NCBI GenBank assembly: GCA_945871905.1
Contig: CAMBXL010000008.1
Coordinates: forward strand, 1 to 32,142
From: Chitinophaga pinensis
Lineage (GTDB): Bacteria; Bacteroidota; Bacteroidia; NS11-12g; UBA955
Reading direction: 5' to 3'
Length of the DNA: 32,142 nucleotides
This document shows, piece by piece, positions 17,473-25,681 of the stretch (within the stretch, counting starts at the first letter, position 1; the number at the start of each line of letters is the position of its first letter). Both the position numbers and the translations under genes were made by a program. The notes below the pieces were generated by a model. The model did not search any database. It saw nothing but the letters and a program-made list of their open reading frames with translations, and had not been told where the DNA came from.

Positions 17473-19398
17473 ATGACTAGAGTTTGTTTTTTTCTGCTAA
17501 GTTTTTTGTTTGTAAATGTTGCATTTACTCAAGATGCAATCATCACACCTCTAAAATCTCGTTCCATTCAAGCAGAATTTAAGGCTGCTTTATATTCCTC
17601 CAAGCGCGCTTTAACGGATACTCTTAAATTGCCCTTTTTTGATGATTTTACTTCAACAGTGGGATTTCCAAATGCCCTGTTATGGCAGGACAGTAATGTT
17701 TATGTAAACCATCATTTTGCAATTTCTCCTCCTACATTTGGTGTTGCTACTTTTGATAATTTGGACAGAACCGGAAAACCCTATCGTCCTCTGAGTGGTA
17801 CTTCACAAGGTCCCTCAGATACACTTACTTCTTTGCCTATCAATTTACGAACCTATCAAAGTGGATTAAATACACTCAATTATCAGATTTCGGATTCTAT
17901 TTATTTGAGTTTTTTTTATCAAGCACAAGGTTTAGGTGATCCTATCGATCGTTCTGACTCTTTGGTACTAAAATTCAAAAATCAAGCTGGGAATTGGAAA
18001 ACCGTTTGGAAAGTGGCTGGACCATTGAAACCAGTTTTTAAGCAAGTGTTAATAGGCATCAAAGAAACGCAATATCTTTATAAAGGATTCCAATTCAGGC
18101 TAATTAACTATTCAAAAAGTACCGGAAATATGAACCAATGGCACTTGGATTATGTAAGAATGAAATCGAGCAGGAGTATTGTCGATACTGTAATTCGTGA
18201 TGTGGCTATTAATGAAGTGCCAAGAGGTCCTTTGAAATGGTATGAAAGCATGCCTTACAATCATTTTAGAGGCAATGCCACTTTTAATACATTGGAAAAT
18301 CACCAATTTCAGTTGCGCAATAATTTTACATTAGGAACCAACGTGCAATACCAATATGAAGTAAGAAATAGGTACAATCAAGTTGTGAAAAACATTCCAA
18401 CAACCTCGGCAAGAAACGTGTTGGCTCAGAGTGATACTATCGAAAAGTTTGTTTCTTTCCCTATGGATACTTTGAGCGGTGAGTTCCCTTTGTTGCGATT
18501 CAAATACACTATTTCTCCTCAAGCCAATGATGGAACCCCTGACGACTATTCAAGCCTCTCGTCAAACAATGAATACTCCAAAACAACTTACTTTAAGAAC
18601 TATTTTGCGTATGACGACGGTTCAGCTGAAGGTGGATTTGGATTGGATTATGGCTCATTGCCAAACGGCCCTGGATATGCCGCCCAAAGATTCCAGACCT
18701 TTGCACCTGATACTTTACGTGGCATTTCAATGTTTTTCAACCGAAGTGTGGAAGAAGCTGCGTTCAAATCTTTTTCATTGATGGTTTGGAAAAATATTTC
18801 AGAACCACCAAGTAATTCAATGAAAGATGATATTTTGCTTAAAAAAATAGACCTTGGAACTACTGTTTATACAGATTCTATCAATGGTTTTGTTGACTTT
18901 ATATTCGACACAGCGGTAGCTATTCCACAAGGGATATTTTACATTGGATGGCAACAGAACACTAGTTTTTTGTTAAATGTAGGGTATGACAACAATTACA
19001 AATACGCTCATCAAGGAGGAAGAAATCCTAATTTGTTTTTCAATTTGAATGGCTATTGGGAAAAAGTATCTGCTTCTATTACAGGTGCTGTTATGATGCG
19101 CCCAATAGTTGGAAAAGTTATCAAAAATCCGCTTTCTGTTAATGGTCCTGTTCAAATGGGGAATATCAAAATCTATCCCAATCCTTCAGGAACATTTGCT
19201 TTCTTGAACATTGAATCAGACAATGCCCTAAAACAAATTGAATTTATAGATGTCCAAGGTAGAATAATTTACAATGCAGAACTTGCTGAAGGAGAATCTA
19301 ATTTGCCTTTGAGCGATTTAAAAGCAGGATTTTATACTTTAAGAATCATTGATTATCAAGGAAATATTACCTATAAAAAATACATAAAAAACGATTAA
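17473..19398 (+). CDS. Secreted protein with T9SS type A sorting domain
   Basis: A 641-residue exported protein: signal peptide about 1-20 (ending AFTQ), a long beta-rich body, and a C-terminal domain of about 75 residues with IKIYPNPSG, IEFIDVQGRIIY, LPLSDLKAGFYTLRI and KKYIK. That is the type A sorting signal which directs proteins through the T9SS to the cell surface or medium. The ATG at 17473 is chosen over an in-frame TTG at 17461 because it starts a standard signal peptide. The body has two jelly-roll-like or lectin-like stretches but no enzyme motif I recognise. The rhodanese gene follows two bases after the stop. Confidence 0.9.
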   Translation: MTRVCFFLLSFLFVNVAFTQDAIITPLKSRSIQAEFKAALYSSKRALTDTLKLPFFDDFTSTVGFPNALLWQDSNVYVNHHFAISPPTFGVATFDNLDRTGKPYRPLSGTSQGPSDTLTSLPINLRTYQSGLNTLNYQISDSIYLSFFYQAQGLGDPIDRSDSLVLKFKNQAGNWKTVWKVAGPLKPVFKQVLIGIKETQYLYKGFQFRLINYSKSTGNMNQWHLDYVRMKSSRSIVDTVIRDVAINEVPRGPLKWYESMPYNHFRGNATFNTLENHQFQLRNNFTLGTNVQYQYEVRNRYNQVVKNIPTTSARNVLAQSDTIEKFVSFPMDTLSGEFPLLRFKYTISPQANDGTPDDYSSLSSNNEYSKTTYFKNYFAYDDGSAEGGFGLDYGSLPNGPGYAAQRFQTFAPDTLRGISMFFNRSVEEAAFKSFSLMVWKNISEPPSNSMKDDILLKKIDLGTTVYTDSINGFVDFIFDTAVAIPQGIFYIGWQQNTSFLLNVGYDNNYKYAHQGGRNPNLFFNLNGYWEKVSASITGAVMMRPIVGKVIKNPLSVNGPVQMGNIKIYPNPSGTFAFLNIESDNALKQIEFIDVQGRIIYNAELAEGESNLPLSDLKAGFYTLRIIDYQGNITYKKYIKND

Positions 19399-19400
19399 AT

Positions 19401-19703
19401 ATGTCAGTAGATATCACCGCACAAGAATTAAAAGAAAGACTAGACAAAGGAGAGAAAATAATTATCATAGATGTTCGTGAACCCTATGAATATGAGGAAT
19501 ACAATATTGGGGCTCAGTTAATTCCTTTGGGTGATTTGCAAGGTCATATTGATGATTTTGAAGAGGTGAAAAATGAAGAAATTGTTGTTCATTGCCGTTC
19601 AGGTGCTAGAAGTGCTGCTGCCAAAGGATTTATGGTTCAAAATGGTTATACCAATGTTAGGAATTTAATGGGAGGTATAATGGCCTACGCAGAATTGAAA
19701 TAA
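19401..19703 (+). CDS. Single-domain rhodanese-like protein
   Basis: A 100-residue cytoplasmic protein made of one rhodanese domain: DVREPYEYEEYNIGA near residue 24, the active-site loop CRSGAR with Cys65, and the C-terminal LMGGIMAY. The family moves sulfane sulfur as a persulfide on the Cys; the acceptor here is unknown. It lies two bases after a secreted-protein gene and one base before a multiheme cytochrome gene, so it is probably co-transcribed with both. No signal peptide is present. Confidence 0.92.
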   Translation: MSVDITAQELKERLDKGEKIIIIDVREPYEYEEYNIGAQLIPLGDLQGHIDDFEEVKNEEIVVHCRSGARSAAAKGFMVQNGYTNVRNLMGGIMAYAELK

Positions 19704-19704
19704 C

Positions 19705-21612
19705 TTGTTGAAATTAAAGTTTACATCGATTGTATTAGGATGTATATGTATTGCATTGCTTAGTAAATGCAAACAATCTTCTCCTTCTAAGGCTGAATCA
19801 GTTTCTCCTTATCTCAATCATGTAGATTCTGTAAAATATGTCGGTATTAATGCCTGTAAGGATTGTCATGCCGATAAATACGAAACTTTTTTGGAAACTG
19901 GAATGGGGCAAAGCTTCGATAAAGCCAGTTTTGCTAAAACATCTGCCAAATTTCAAAATGTAAAACCGGTTTATGATGCTTATTTAGATTTGTATTATTT
20001 ACCCCTGTTAATTGACAGTCAAATTTATATCAAAGAGTATCGCCTTAGTGGTACAGATACTGTTTTTTCTAGAACTGAAAAAATAAAGTATATCGTAGGT
20101 TCGGGCCATCATACCAATTCTCATTTTACCGAAGAAAATGGCTTTGTTTTTCAAGCACCTCTTACTTTTTACACACAAAAAGGACAATGGGATTTGCCTC
20201 CCGGTTTTGAAAATGGACAAAACACAAGATTTAACAGGAAAATAGGATTGGAATGTATGAGTTGCCACAATGCGGTAACTTCGTTTTCGCCACTTTCTGA
20301 TAACAGATATGAGGAATTGCCGCATGGAATAAACTGTGAAAGATGCCATGGCCCCGGTCAAGTTCACGTGGAAAGAATGAGAAAAGGGGAGGTGGTAGAC
20401 GTTGAAAAAGGAGTCGATTATAGTATCGTAAATCCAAGGAAATTAAGTTGGAACAGGCAAATAGACATTTGTCAGCGCTGTCATTTACAAGGCAATGCGG
20501 TACTTAAACCGGGAAAAACATTCTTAAGTTTTCGTCCCGGTATGAAACTTTCTGAAACGCTCGACCAGTTTTCTCCAACCTACGAGGGCGAAGAACCATT
20601 TGTAATGGCAGCACATGCTGAAAGGGTTCAGAAAAGTGCTTGCTTTATCCAAACAGTAAAAGGCGATTTGGAAAACGAAAAAACCAGGGTTGGGTTTACT
20701 TGTATTAGTTGTCATAATCCGCATGTGTCGGTTCGCAAAACCAATGTTTTACAGTATAATAATGTGTGTGTAAGTTGCCATAATACTCCCCAACAGAAAC
20801 AATGTGGGGATAAAAAAGGAGCCTTAAAATCGAGCGATTGCGTGTCGTGTCACATGCCAAGTTCAGGCACATCGGACATTCCCCATGTAACGGTTCACGA
20901 TCATTACATAAGAAAACCCCAAAAAGAAGGTGTCAAAACAGGTGCACTCAAAGGGTTGAGATGTATAACCAACCCAAATCCTGATTTATTAACCGAAACC
21001 AAGGCCTATATCAGTTATTATGAGAAATTTGAAAGCAACCCTTTGTATTTGAAAATAGCAGAAGAGAAAGCAAAGCAATTGAAAGAAAAAGAGTTGCTTC
21101 ATTTGCAAACCTTAATACATTTGAATTATGTAAAGTTTGATTATCAATCAATTATTAAACTGGTTTCCAATAGAAATAACTTGAAAGAGCCTTGGAGTAA
21201 CTACAGAATTTCTAAAGCATTTGAAAAGGAAGGGCAGCTAAAAAAAGCAATAGAATGGATGCAATTGGTAGTGGAACAAGAGTCTCAAAATCTTGATTTT
21301 ATGGTTCAATATGCTGGTTTATTAATCAAGAATAAACAAACCACAAAAGCCGTAAAGGTTTTGAAAGAACACAATTTGTTGTACAGTAAAAGCGCTGAAG
21401 CTCATGCTTTGTTTGGGTATGCTCATTTGTTAGAAGGGAAGTTGTCAGAGGCCAAAAAATCACTTGTTTTGTCTTTATCGCTCGACCCCGACTTAATATT
21501 TGCATTAGAATATTTGAAACAATTGTACCAAACAACAGGAGAAAAAGAGTCGGAATTGCAAATTGACAAAAGGATACAAAAGCTAAAAAGTAGAGTTAAA
21601 ATCAAACAATAA
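19705..21612 (+). CDS. Multiheme c-type cytochrome lipoprotein with TPR-like C-terminus
   Basis: A 635-residue protein with a lipoprotein-like signal (LLSKC, Cys22) and seven CxxCH haem-binding motifs, at Cys51, 184, 211, 256, 333, 355 and 379. The segment YIVGSGHHTNSHF and LTFYTQKGQWDLPPGF before ECMSCH is, to my knowledge, typical of cytochrome c554-like multihaem proteins fused to TPRs. Residues about 430-630 form helical repeats (KAIEWMQLVVEQE, AHALFGYAHLLEGKLSEAKKSL). It should face the periplasm or cell surface and carry electrons; partner and donor are unknown. The start is a TTG one base after the rhodanese stop. No haem-lyase genes are nearby. Confidence 0.88.
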   Translation: MLKLKFTSIVLGCICIALLSKCKQSSPSKAESVSPYLNHVDSVKYVGINACKDCHADKYETFLETGMGQSFDKASFAKTSAKFQNVKPVYDAYLDLYYLPLLIDSQIYIKEYRLSGTDTVFSRTEKIKYIVGSGHHTNSHFTEENGFVFQAPLTFYTQKGQWDLPPGFENGQNTRFNRKIGLECMSCHNAVTSFSPLSDNRYEELPHGINCERCHGPGQVHVERMRKGEVVDVEKGVDYSIVNPRKLSWNRQIDICQRCHLQGNAVLKPGKTFLSFRPGMKLSETLDQFSPTYEGEEPFVMAAHAERVQKSACFIQTVKGDLENEKTRVGFTCISCHNPHVSVRKTNVLQYNNVCVSCHNTPQQKQCGDKKGALKSSDCVSCHMPSSGTSDIPHVTVHDHYIRKPQKEGVKTGALKGLRCITNPNPDLLTETKAYISYYEKFESNPLYLKIAEEKAKQLKEKELLHLQTLIHLNYVKFDYQSIIKLVSNRNNLKEPWSNYRISKAFEKEGQLKKAIEWMQLVVEQESQNLDFMVQYAGLLIKNKQTTKAVKVLKEHNLLYSKSAEAHALFGYAHLLEGKLSEAKKSLVLSLSLDPDLIFALEYLKQLYQTTGEKESELQIDKRIQKLKSRVKIKQ

Positions 21613-21641
21613 TTTATCTTTAAACTCTTCCCAAGGTTCAA

Positions 21642-21649
21642 TATATTTG
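21642..21649 (+). promoter_or_regulatory. Possible -7 box of argS
   Basis: TATATTTG followed by CA matches TAnnTTTG and ends nine bases before the argS ATG, implying a leader of only a few bases. The -33 region is weak. Confidence 0.45.
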
Positions 21650-21658
21650 CAGTGAATC

Positions 21659-23419
21659 ATGGAAAATACCATTAAGCAAATAACAGTAAACGCCTTACGC
21701 GATTTATATCAAACAGAAATTACTCCCGAACAAGTAAAATTGGAGCCTACTAACTCTGATTTTAAAGGAGATTTTACGCTTTTGACTTTTCCATTTTTAA
21801 GGTTTTCAAAAAAGAATCCTGAACAAACCGCTCAAGAATTGGGATTGTATTTAGTTCAAAATATCACTGAAATTGAGCAATTTAATGTTGTAAAAGGGTT
21901 TTTAAATTTAGAGATTAGTCCGTCATATTGGGTAAACAAACTTGTTGAAGTCAATTGTAATGTTGCAAGTAGTACCCATCAAAAAGTAATGGTTGAGTAT
22001 TCTTCTCCCAACACAAATAAGCCTTTACATTTAGGTCATGTTCGTAACAATTTGTTGGGTTACAGTGTGGCTGAAATATTAAAGAAAAGTGGAAATGAGG
22101 TTTATAAAATCAACTTAATCAATGACCGTGGTATTCATATTTGCAAAAGTATGTTAGCATGGCAATTGTTTGGTAACAATGAAACACCTGAATCTGCCAA
22201 CATGAAAGGCGATCATTTGGTGGGGAAATATTACGTTATTTTTGATAAGGCTTATAAAACTGAAGTTGCAGAGTTGGTAAACCAAGGAAAAGCACAAGAA
22301 CAGGCAGAAAAACAAGCGCCTTTGATTTTGGAAGCGCAAGAAATGCTTAGAAAATGGGAAAATGGAGATGCAGAAGTGATTCAACTTTGGAAAACCATGA
22401 ATGAATGGGTTTATGCAGGTTTTGAGTTAACTTACAAAGCATTAGGTGTTGATTTTGATCGATTTTATTACGAAAGTAACACCTATCAACTTGGAAAGGA
22501 CAATATTGAAGAGGGTTTGGCCAATGGTGTTTTTTATAGAAAACCCGACCAAAGTGTGTGGATAGATTTAACAGAAGATGGTTTGGATCACAAGCTTGTA
22601 TTGCGAAGTGATGGCACATCGGTTTATATTACACAAGACATTGGAACGGCATTGTTGAAATACCAAGATTACCACTGCGATAAAAGTATTTATGTAGTTG
22701 GAAACGAGCAAGATTATCATTTTAAAGTGTTGTTCTTGATATTGAAAAAATTGGGTTACAATTGGTCAAACGGTTGCTATCATTTAAGTTATGGTATGGT
22801 TGATTTGCCAAGTGGAAAAATGAAAAGTAGAGAAGGTACAGTGGTAGATGCAGATGATTTAATTGCAGAAATGATAGAAACTGCCAAGGTAAAAACCGAG
22901 GAACTTGGTAAAACAGAAGGACTAAGTGAAGAAGAAAAACAGCAATTGTTCAGAATGTTGGGATTGGGGGCATTGAAGTTTTACATGTTAAAAGTAGATC
23001 CTCAAAAAAGAATGTTGTTTAATCCACAAGAGTCGATTGATTTTCAGGGAGATACAGGTCCATTTGCGCAATATGCGTTTGCCCGTATTACAAGTATGCT
23101 CAAAGCGGCCAAACAATTAAATCAAGAAATTGCGTTTAAGTCAGTTGAGGTTTCAAGTTCAGAAATAGCCTTAATTAAAACCCTTTATAATTACCAATTA
23201 GAGGTTGAAAAAGCGGCGCAAGCATACAGTCCTGCCATCATTGCTCATTATGCATTAGAATTGGCAAAAGCATTTAACAGAGTTTATAATGATGTTCCTT
23301 TTTTGCGAGAAAAAGACGATTCTAAGCGTTCGTTTAGACTGTTTTTGGCGAGTAAAACGGCTGATATTATTCAAGATGCATTGTCACTTTTAGGAATAGA
23401 TTGTCCTGAGAGAATGTAA
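21659..23419 (+). CDS. argS: Arginyl-tRNA synthetase
   Basis: Class I synthetase charging tRNA-Arg. The 586 residues match bacterial ArgS. An N-terminal Add1-type tRNA-binding domain (about 1-90) is followed by the catalytic domain with PNTNKPLHLGH (HIGH motif at 124-127), NDRGIHICKSM, the KMSK-equivalent KMKSR (387-391) in LPSGKMKSREGTVV, and an anticodon-binding helical domain ending in the usual short hydrophobic-methionine tail (CPERM). The preceding gap holds a promoter-like box. The DUF1653 gene follows after 17 bases. Confidence 0.97.
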   Translation: MENTIKQITVNALRDLYQTEITPEQVKLEPTNSDFKGDFTLLTFPFLRFSKKNPEQTAQELGLYLVQNITEIEQFNVVKGFLNLEISPSYWVNKLVEVNCNVASSTHQKVMVEYSSPNTNKPLHLGHVRNNLLGYSVAEILKKSGNEVYKINLINDRGIHICKSMLAWQLFGNNETPESANMKGDHLVGKYYVIFDKAYKTEVAELVNQGKAQEQAEKQAPLILEAQEMLRKWENGDAEVIQLWKTMNEWVYAGFELTYKALGVDFDRFYYESNTYQLGKDNIEEGLANGVFYRKPDQSVWIDLTEDGLDHKLVLRSDGTSVYITQDIGTALLKYQDYHCDKSIYVVGNEQDYHFKVLFLILKKLGYNWSNGCYHLSYGMVDLPSGKMKSREGTVVDADDLIAEMIETAKVKTEELGKTEGLSEEEKQQLFRMLGLGALKFYMLKVDPQKRMLFNPQESIDFQGDTGPFAQYAFARITSMLKAAKQLNQEIAFKSVEVSSSEIALIKTLYNYQLEVEKAAQAYSPAIIAHYALELAKAFNRVYNDVPFLREKDDSKRSFRLFLASKTADIIQDALSLLGIDCPERM

Positions 23420-23436
23420 TCTAAAGGTAAATTTGT

Positions 23437-23676
23437 ATGGAAAGCGAAAAAAAAGAAGCTTTGGTTCAAAATGGGATTTATAGGCACTTTAAAGGCAGGG
23501 AGTATTTGCTTATAGAAATTGTTACCCATTCAGAAACCTTAGAAAAAATGGTGGTTTATCAGGCATTGTATGGAGATTTTTCCTATTGGGTACGTCCGTA
23601 TGATTTGTTTTTTGAGAAAGTGCTAGTAGAAGGAGAGATGGTTTCGAGGTTTGAATTAATAAAAAAATCAGATTAA
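23437..23676 (+). CDS. DUF1653 domain protein
   Basis: A 79-residue protein with the DUF1653 core: GIYRHFKGREYLLIEIVTHSET, MVVYQALYGDFSYWVRP and FFEKV near the end. Function is not established; the small beta-barrel-like fold is found alone in many bacteria. It is probably read with argS. A TAAATTTG box at 23428-23435 ends one base before the ATG, so if that box is used the transcript would start at or inside the first codons; a TTG at 23461 keeps the whole conserved core and is an alternative start. Confidence 0.85.
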   Translation: MESEKKEALVQNGIYRHFKGREYLLIEIVTHSETLEKMVVYQALYGDFSYWVRPYDLFFEKVLVEGEMVSRFELIKKSD

Positions 23677-23702
23677 AAGCACAGGGTTTTTATAAAAAAA
23701 AT

Positions 23703-23732
23703 TTTGCTTTGATGTTAAATTTGTTAAATTTG
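23703..23732 (+). promoter_or_regulatory. Promoter of the lipoprotein gene at 23757
   Basis: TTTG at 23703-23706, an 18-base spacer and TAAATTTG followed by CA at 23725-23732 fit the Bacteroidetes promoter. A second identical TAAATTTG at 23716-23723 overlaps the spacer. The leader to the ATG at 23757 would be about 18-20 bases, AT-rich and without a Shine-Dalgarno. Confidence 0.65.
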
Positions 23733-23756
23733 CATTTACAATATATTTATATCAAT

Positions 23757-24644
23757 ATGAAAAAATTAATCTATTCAGCATTAAGTTTTGCAATTTTAGC
23801 ATCTACATTATTTGTAGGATGTGGCAAAGATGAGACAGTCGATCCAACAAATCCAGTAGTATTAGGTCCAAACATTACTTTTCAAACAAATTCAGGTAGC
23901 GGTTCAGGTGTATATACTTTCGCTGATGGAAGTGTTTTAACAGGTGAATCTATTAAAATTGGAATGAGATTAACTTCAGATGTTAATTTAAAAACTTCAA
24001 AAATTGCTGTTAACTTTAACGGAGTAGGAGATGTTGTATTACACGACTCTACATACACAAGCAACACAAAAACAAGTAGCAAAGACGTAACTTATAAATT
24101 CCCTACTCAAAAAGGAGCTTATGTATTCACAATCTATGCAACTGACAAAGATAACAACTCAAAAACTGCAAAAATTACAATTATCGCTAAAGGTCCATTG
24201 ACTGACAGAGGAATTGGAACATTTTATAGCTTAAAATCAGTAGACAATTTCAGTGCTTTTGATTTGATGTTAGGAGAAGCTGTCACTGCTTCTGGTACAG
24301 CAAATCTTTTAAGTAGAGATATTGTAGACGGTTCAACTGGTGCCACTTTATCTAAAACTTGGAATACTCAAAACGGAACTATGTTCTTGAAATCAGATGC
24401 AACTGGTAAAATAGGTGGTAAAATTTACGGTCAATTTGCTTCAGAGCAAGATATTATTGATGCTTGGAATGCTGCAGCTGCTGCAAGCAAAACTTCATCA
24501 GTTAGCAATGTTGACGTTGGCGATTTAATTATCGCAAAAGTAGTTCGTTCAGGTCAATCTTACTATTTTGTAATCGGTATCAACGATGTACAAGATGGAA
24601 CAGGTTCTGAAAATGATTACTACGAATTCCAATACAAACAATAA
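23757..24644 (+). CDS. Lipoprotein of unknown function, monocistronic
   Basis: A 295-residue predicted lipoprotein with signal and lipobox LFVGC (Cys22). The ATG at 23757 starts a standard lipoprotein signal; an in-frame ATG at 23709 would lie in the promoter. Residues about 40-155 look like an Ig or PKD-type beta sandwich (TFADGSVLTGESIKIGMRL to FTIYATDKDNNSKTAKITI). Residues about 160-295 form a second domain starting RGIGTFYSLKSVDNFSAFD. I do not recognise the family. It stands alone between its own promoter and a strong terminator. By eye, C-ending Asn, Tyr, Lys-Asp and Ile codons are commoner than in neighbours, which would fit high expression; this was not counted. Confidence 0.82.
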   Translation: MKKLIYSALSFAILASTLFVGCGKDETVDPTNPVVLGPNITFQTNSGSGSGVYTFADGSVLTGESIKIGMRLTSDVNLKTSKIAVNFNGVGDVVLHDSTYTSNTKTSSKDVTYKFPTQKGAYVFTIYATDKDNNSKTAKITIIAKGPLTDRGIGTFYSLKSVDNFSAFDLMLGEAVTASGTANLLSRDIVDGSTGATLSKTWNTQNGTMFLKSDATGKIGGKIYGQFASEQDIIDAWNAAAAASKTSSVSNVDVGDLIIAKVVRSGQSYYFVIGINDVQDGTGSENDYYEFQYKQ

Positions 24645-24666
24645 TATTTAAAAATATTTTGATAAC

Positions 24667-24697
24667 GAAAAAGTCCTGCAATTGCGGGACTTTTTTT
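24667..24697 (+). terminator. Rho-independent terminator, probably bidirectional
   Basis: The stem AAAAAGTCCTGC, loop AATT and GCGGGACTTTTT form a hairpin with one G-T pair, then a run of T. The A-run before the stem mirrors the T-run, so it can also stop transcription from the convergent small lipoprotein gene ending at 24726. It is the clearest terminator in the window. Confidence 0.9.
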
Positions 24698-24725
24698 ATG
24701 ACCGAACTTTTTTTTAAAAAATAAT

Positions 24726-25097
24726 TTATTTTTTACTCAATACAAAATTCACTTTACCTTCGTTTAAGTCTAAAGTGTATTTAGATAAAATGTTTATTTT
24801 AAAATATCGGATAGTATCTTCTGGTAAATAATGCAATACCAATGTGTCATTACTCAATCGCCATTGCCCCTTCATTTGCTTGTTAAGCGATTTTATTTGG
24901 TAATTGAAGTTGTGAGCAGAGTCTAATATGAAATAATCTTCTAGTCCAATTTCTACAGGATTTTTTAATCCCTCAATTTTTTGGTATTGCCATTGTCCAA
25001 CAATAAATGATTCTTTAGATTGGTAATGACAAGCACTCCAAGTTAAAAATGAAAATGCAATAAAAGAATAGCGTTTAATTGCGTTTGTCAATTTCAT
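24726..25097 (-). CDS. Small lipoprotein with a lipocalin-like fold
   Basis: A 123-residue predicted lipoprotein: signal with lipobox WSAC (about Cys23), then IVGQWQYQKIEG, the segment MKGQWRLSNDTLVLHYL and a final hydrophobic strand. GxW at the start and the repeated strand pattern resemble lipocalin-like proteins of Bacteroidota; the assignment is tentative. The ATG at 25097 is preferred over a GTG one codon upstream. It overlaps the end of the bifunctional nuclease gene by 23 bases and ends near the shared terminator, so it is probably the last gene of the etfBA unit. Confidence 0.7.
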   Translation of the reverse strand: MKLTNAIKRYSFIAFSFLTWSACHYQSKESFIVGQWQYQKIEGLKNPVEIGLEDYFILDSAHNFNYQIKSLNKQMKGQWRLSNDTLVLHYLPEDTIRYFKINILSKYTLDLNEGKVNFVLSKK

Positions 25098-25662
25098 CAC
25101 GAATTTGGGCTGCTTTTAAATAATCTTCATTGCGAATGGCATTGTCTAACAAATTTTCCAATTCATCTAGACTTAGTTTACTGTATGGATTAACTTCCTT
25201 AGGATTAACTCTTTCGTTCTCTGTGGTATCTCTACCCGGTTTTTGTATTGAATTGTCATCCATTTCAATAGATGCCGTTTCCATTATAGAGTCTGTGGTG
25301 TAAATAGGGCAATTAAATCGCACCGCAATTGCAATAGCATCACTTGTGCGACAATCTATTGTTAAGGTTTTGCCTTCTTTTTCGCAAACCAATGAAGCAT
25401 AAAAGACGCCTTCTTTTAAAAGATGAATAAAGACTTCGCTAACGCTAAATTCAAATGATTTTGAAAAGGTTAGAAACAAGTCGTGCGTTAAAGGTCTGTC
25501 AATATTAATTCCTTCCAAAGGAATAGCAATGGCATGGGCTTCAAACTGTCCAATAATAATTGGCAATTTTCTGCCTCCATCTATTTCAGACATGATTAAG
25601 CTGTATGAGCCATTCATGTGTGAAGGAGCTATTCCATATATTTCTAACTCAATTTTTTTCAA
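25075..25662 (-). CDS. Bifunctional nuclease domain protein with C-terminal UVR motif
   Basis: A 195-residue protein. Residues about 1-135 form the bifunctional nuclease (BFN/DUF151) domain: LPIIIGQFEAHAIAI, RPLTHDLF, and the DCRTSDAIAIAVRFNCPIY motif. A linker leads to a UVR motif (about 160-192, LENLLDNAIRNEDYLKAAQIRDEI), as in UvrB/UvrC. The combination is usual in Bacteroidota; the role in vivo is not settled. The start is a TTG at 25662, because a stop lies just upstream and the N-terminus matches the family. It lies 19 bases after etfA. Confidence 0.9.
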   Translation of the reverse strand: MKKIELEIYGIAPSHMNGSYSLIMSEIDGGRKLPIIIGQFEAHAIAIPLEGINIDRPLTHDLFLTFSKSFEFSVSEVFIHLLKEGVFYASLVCEKEGKTLTIDCRTSDAIAIAVRFNCPIYTTDSIMETASIEMDDNSIQKPGRDTTENERVNPKEVNPYSKLSLDELENLLDNAIRNEDYLKAAQIRDEIDKRN

Positions 25663-25681
25663 AACGTGGGTTTAGGAAAAA

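Noticed and set aside
23683-23706. AT-only inverted repeat (TTTTTATAAAAA) after the DUF1653 gene as a terminator
   Set aside because: No G-C pairs in the stem and no following T-run of the right kind; likely AT-rich spacer.
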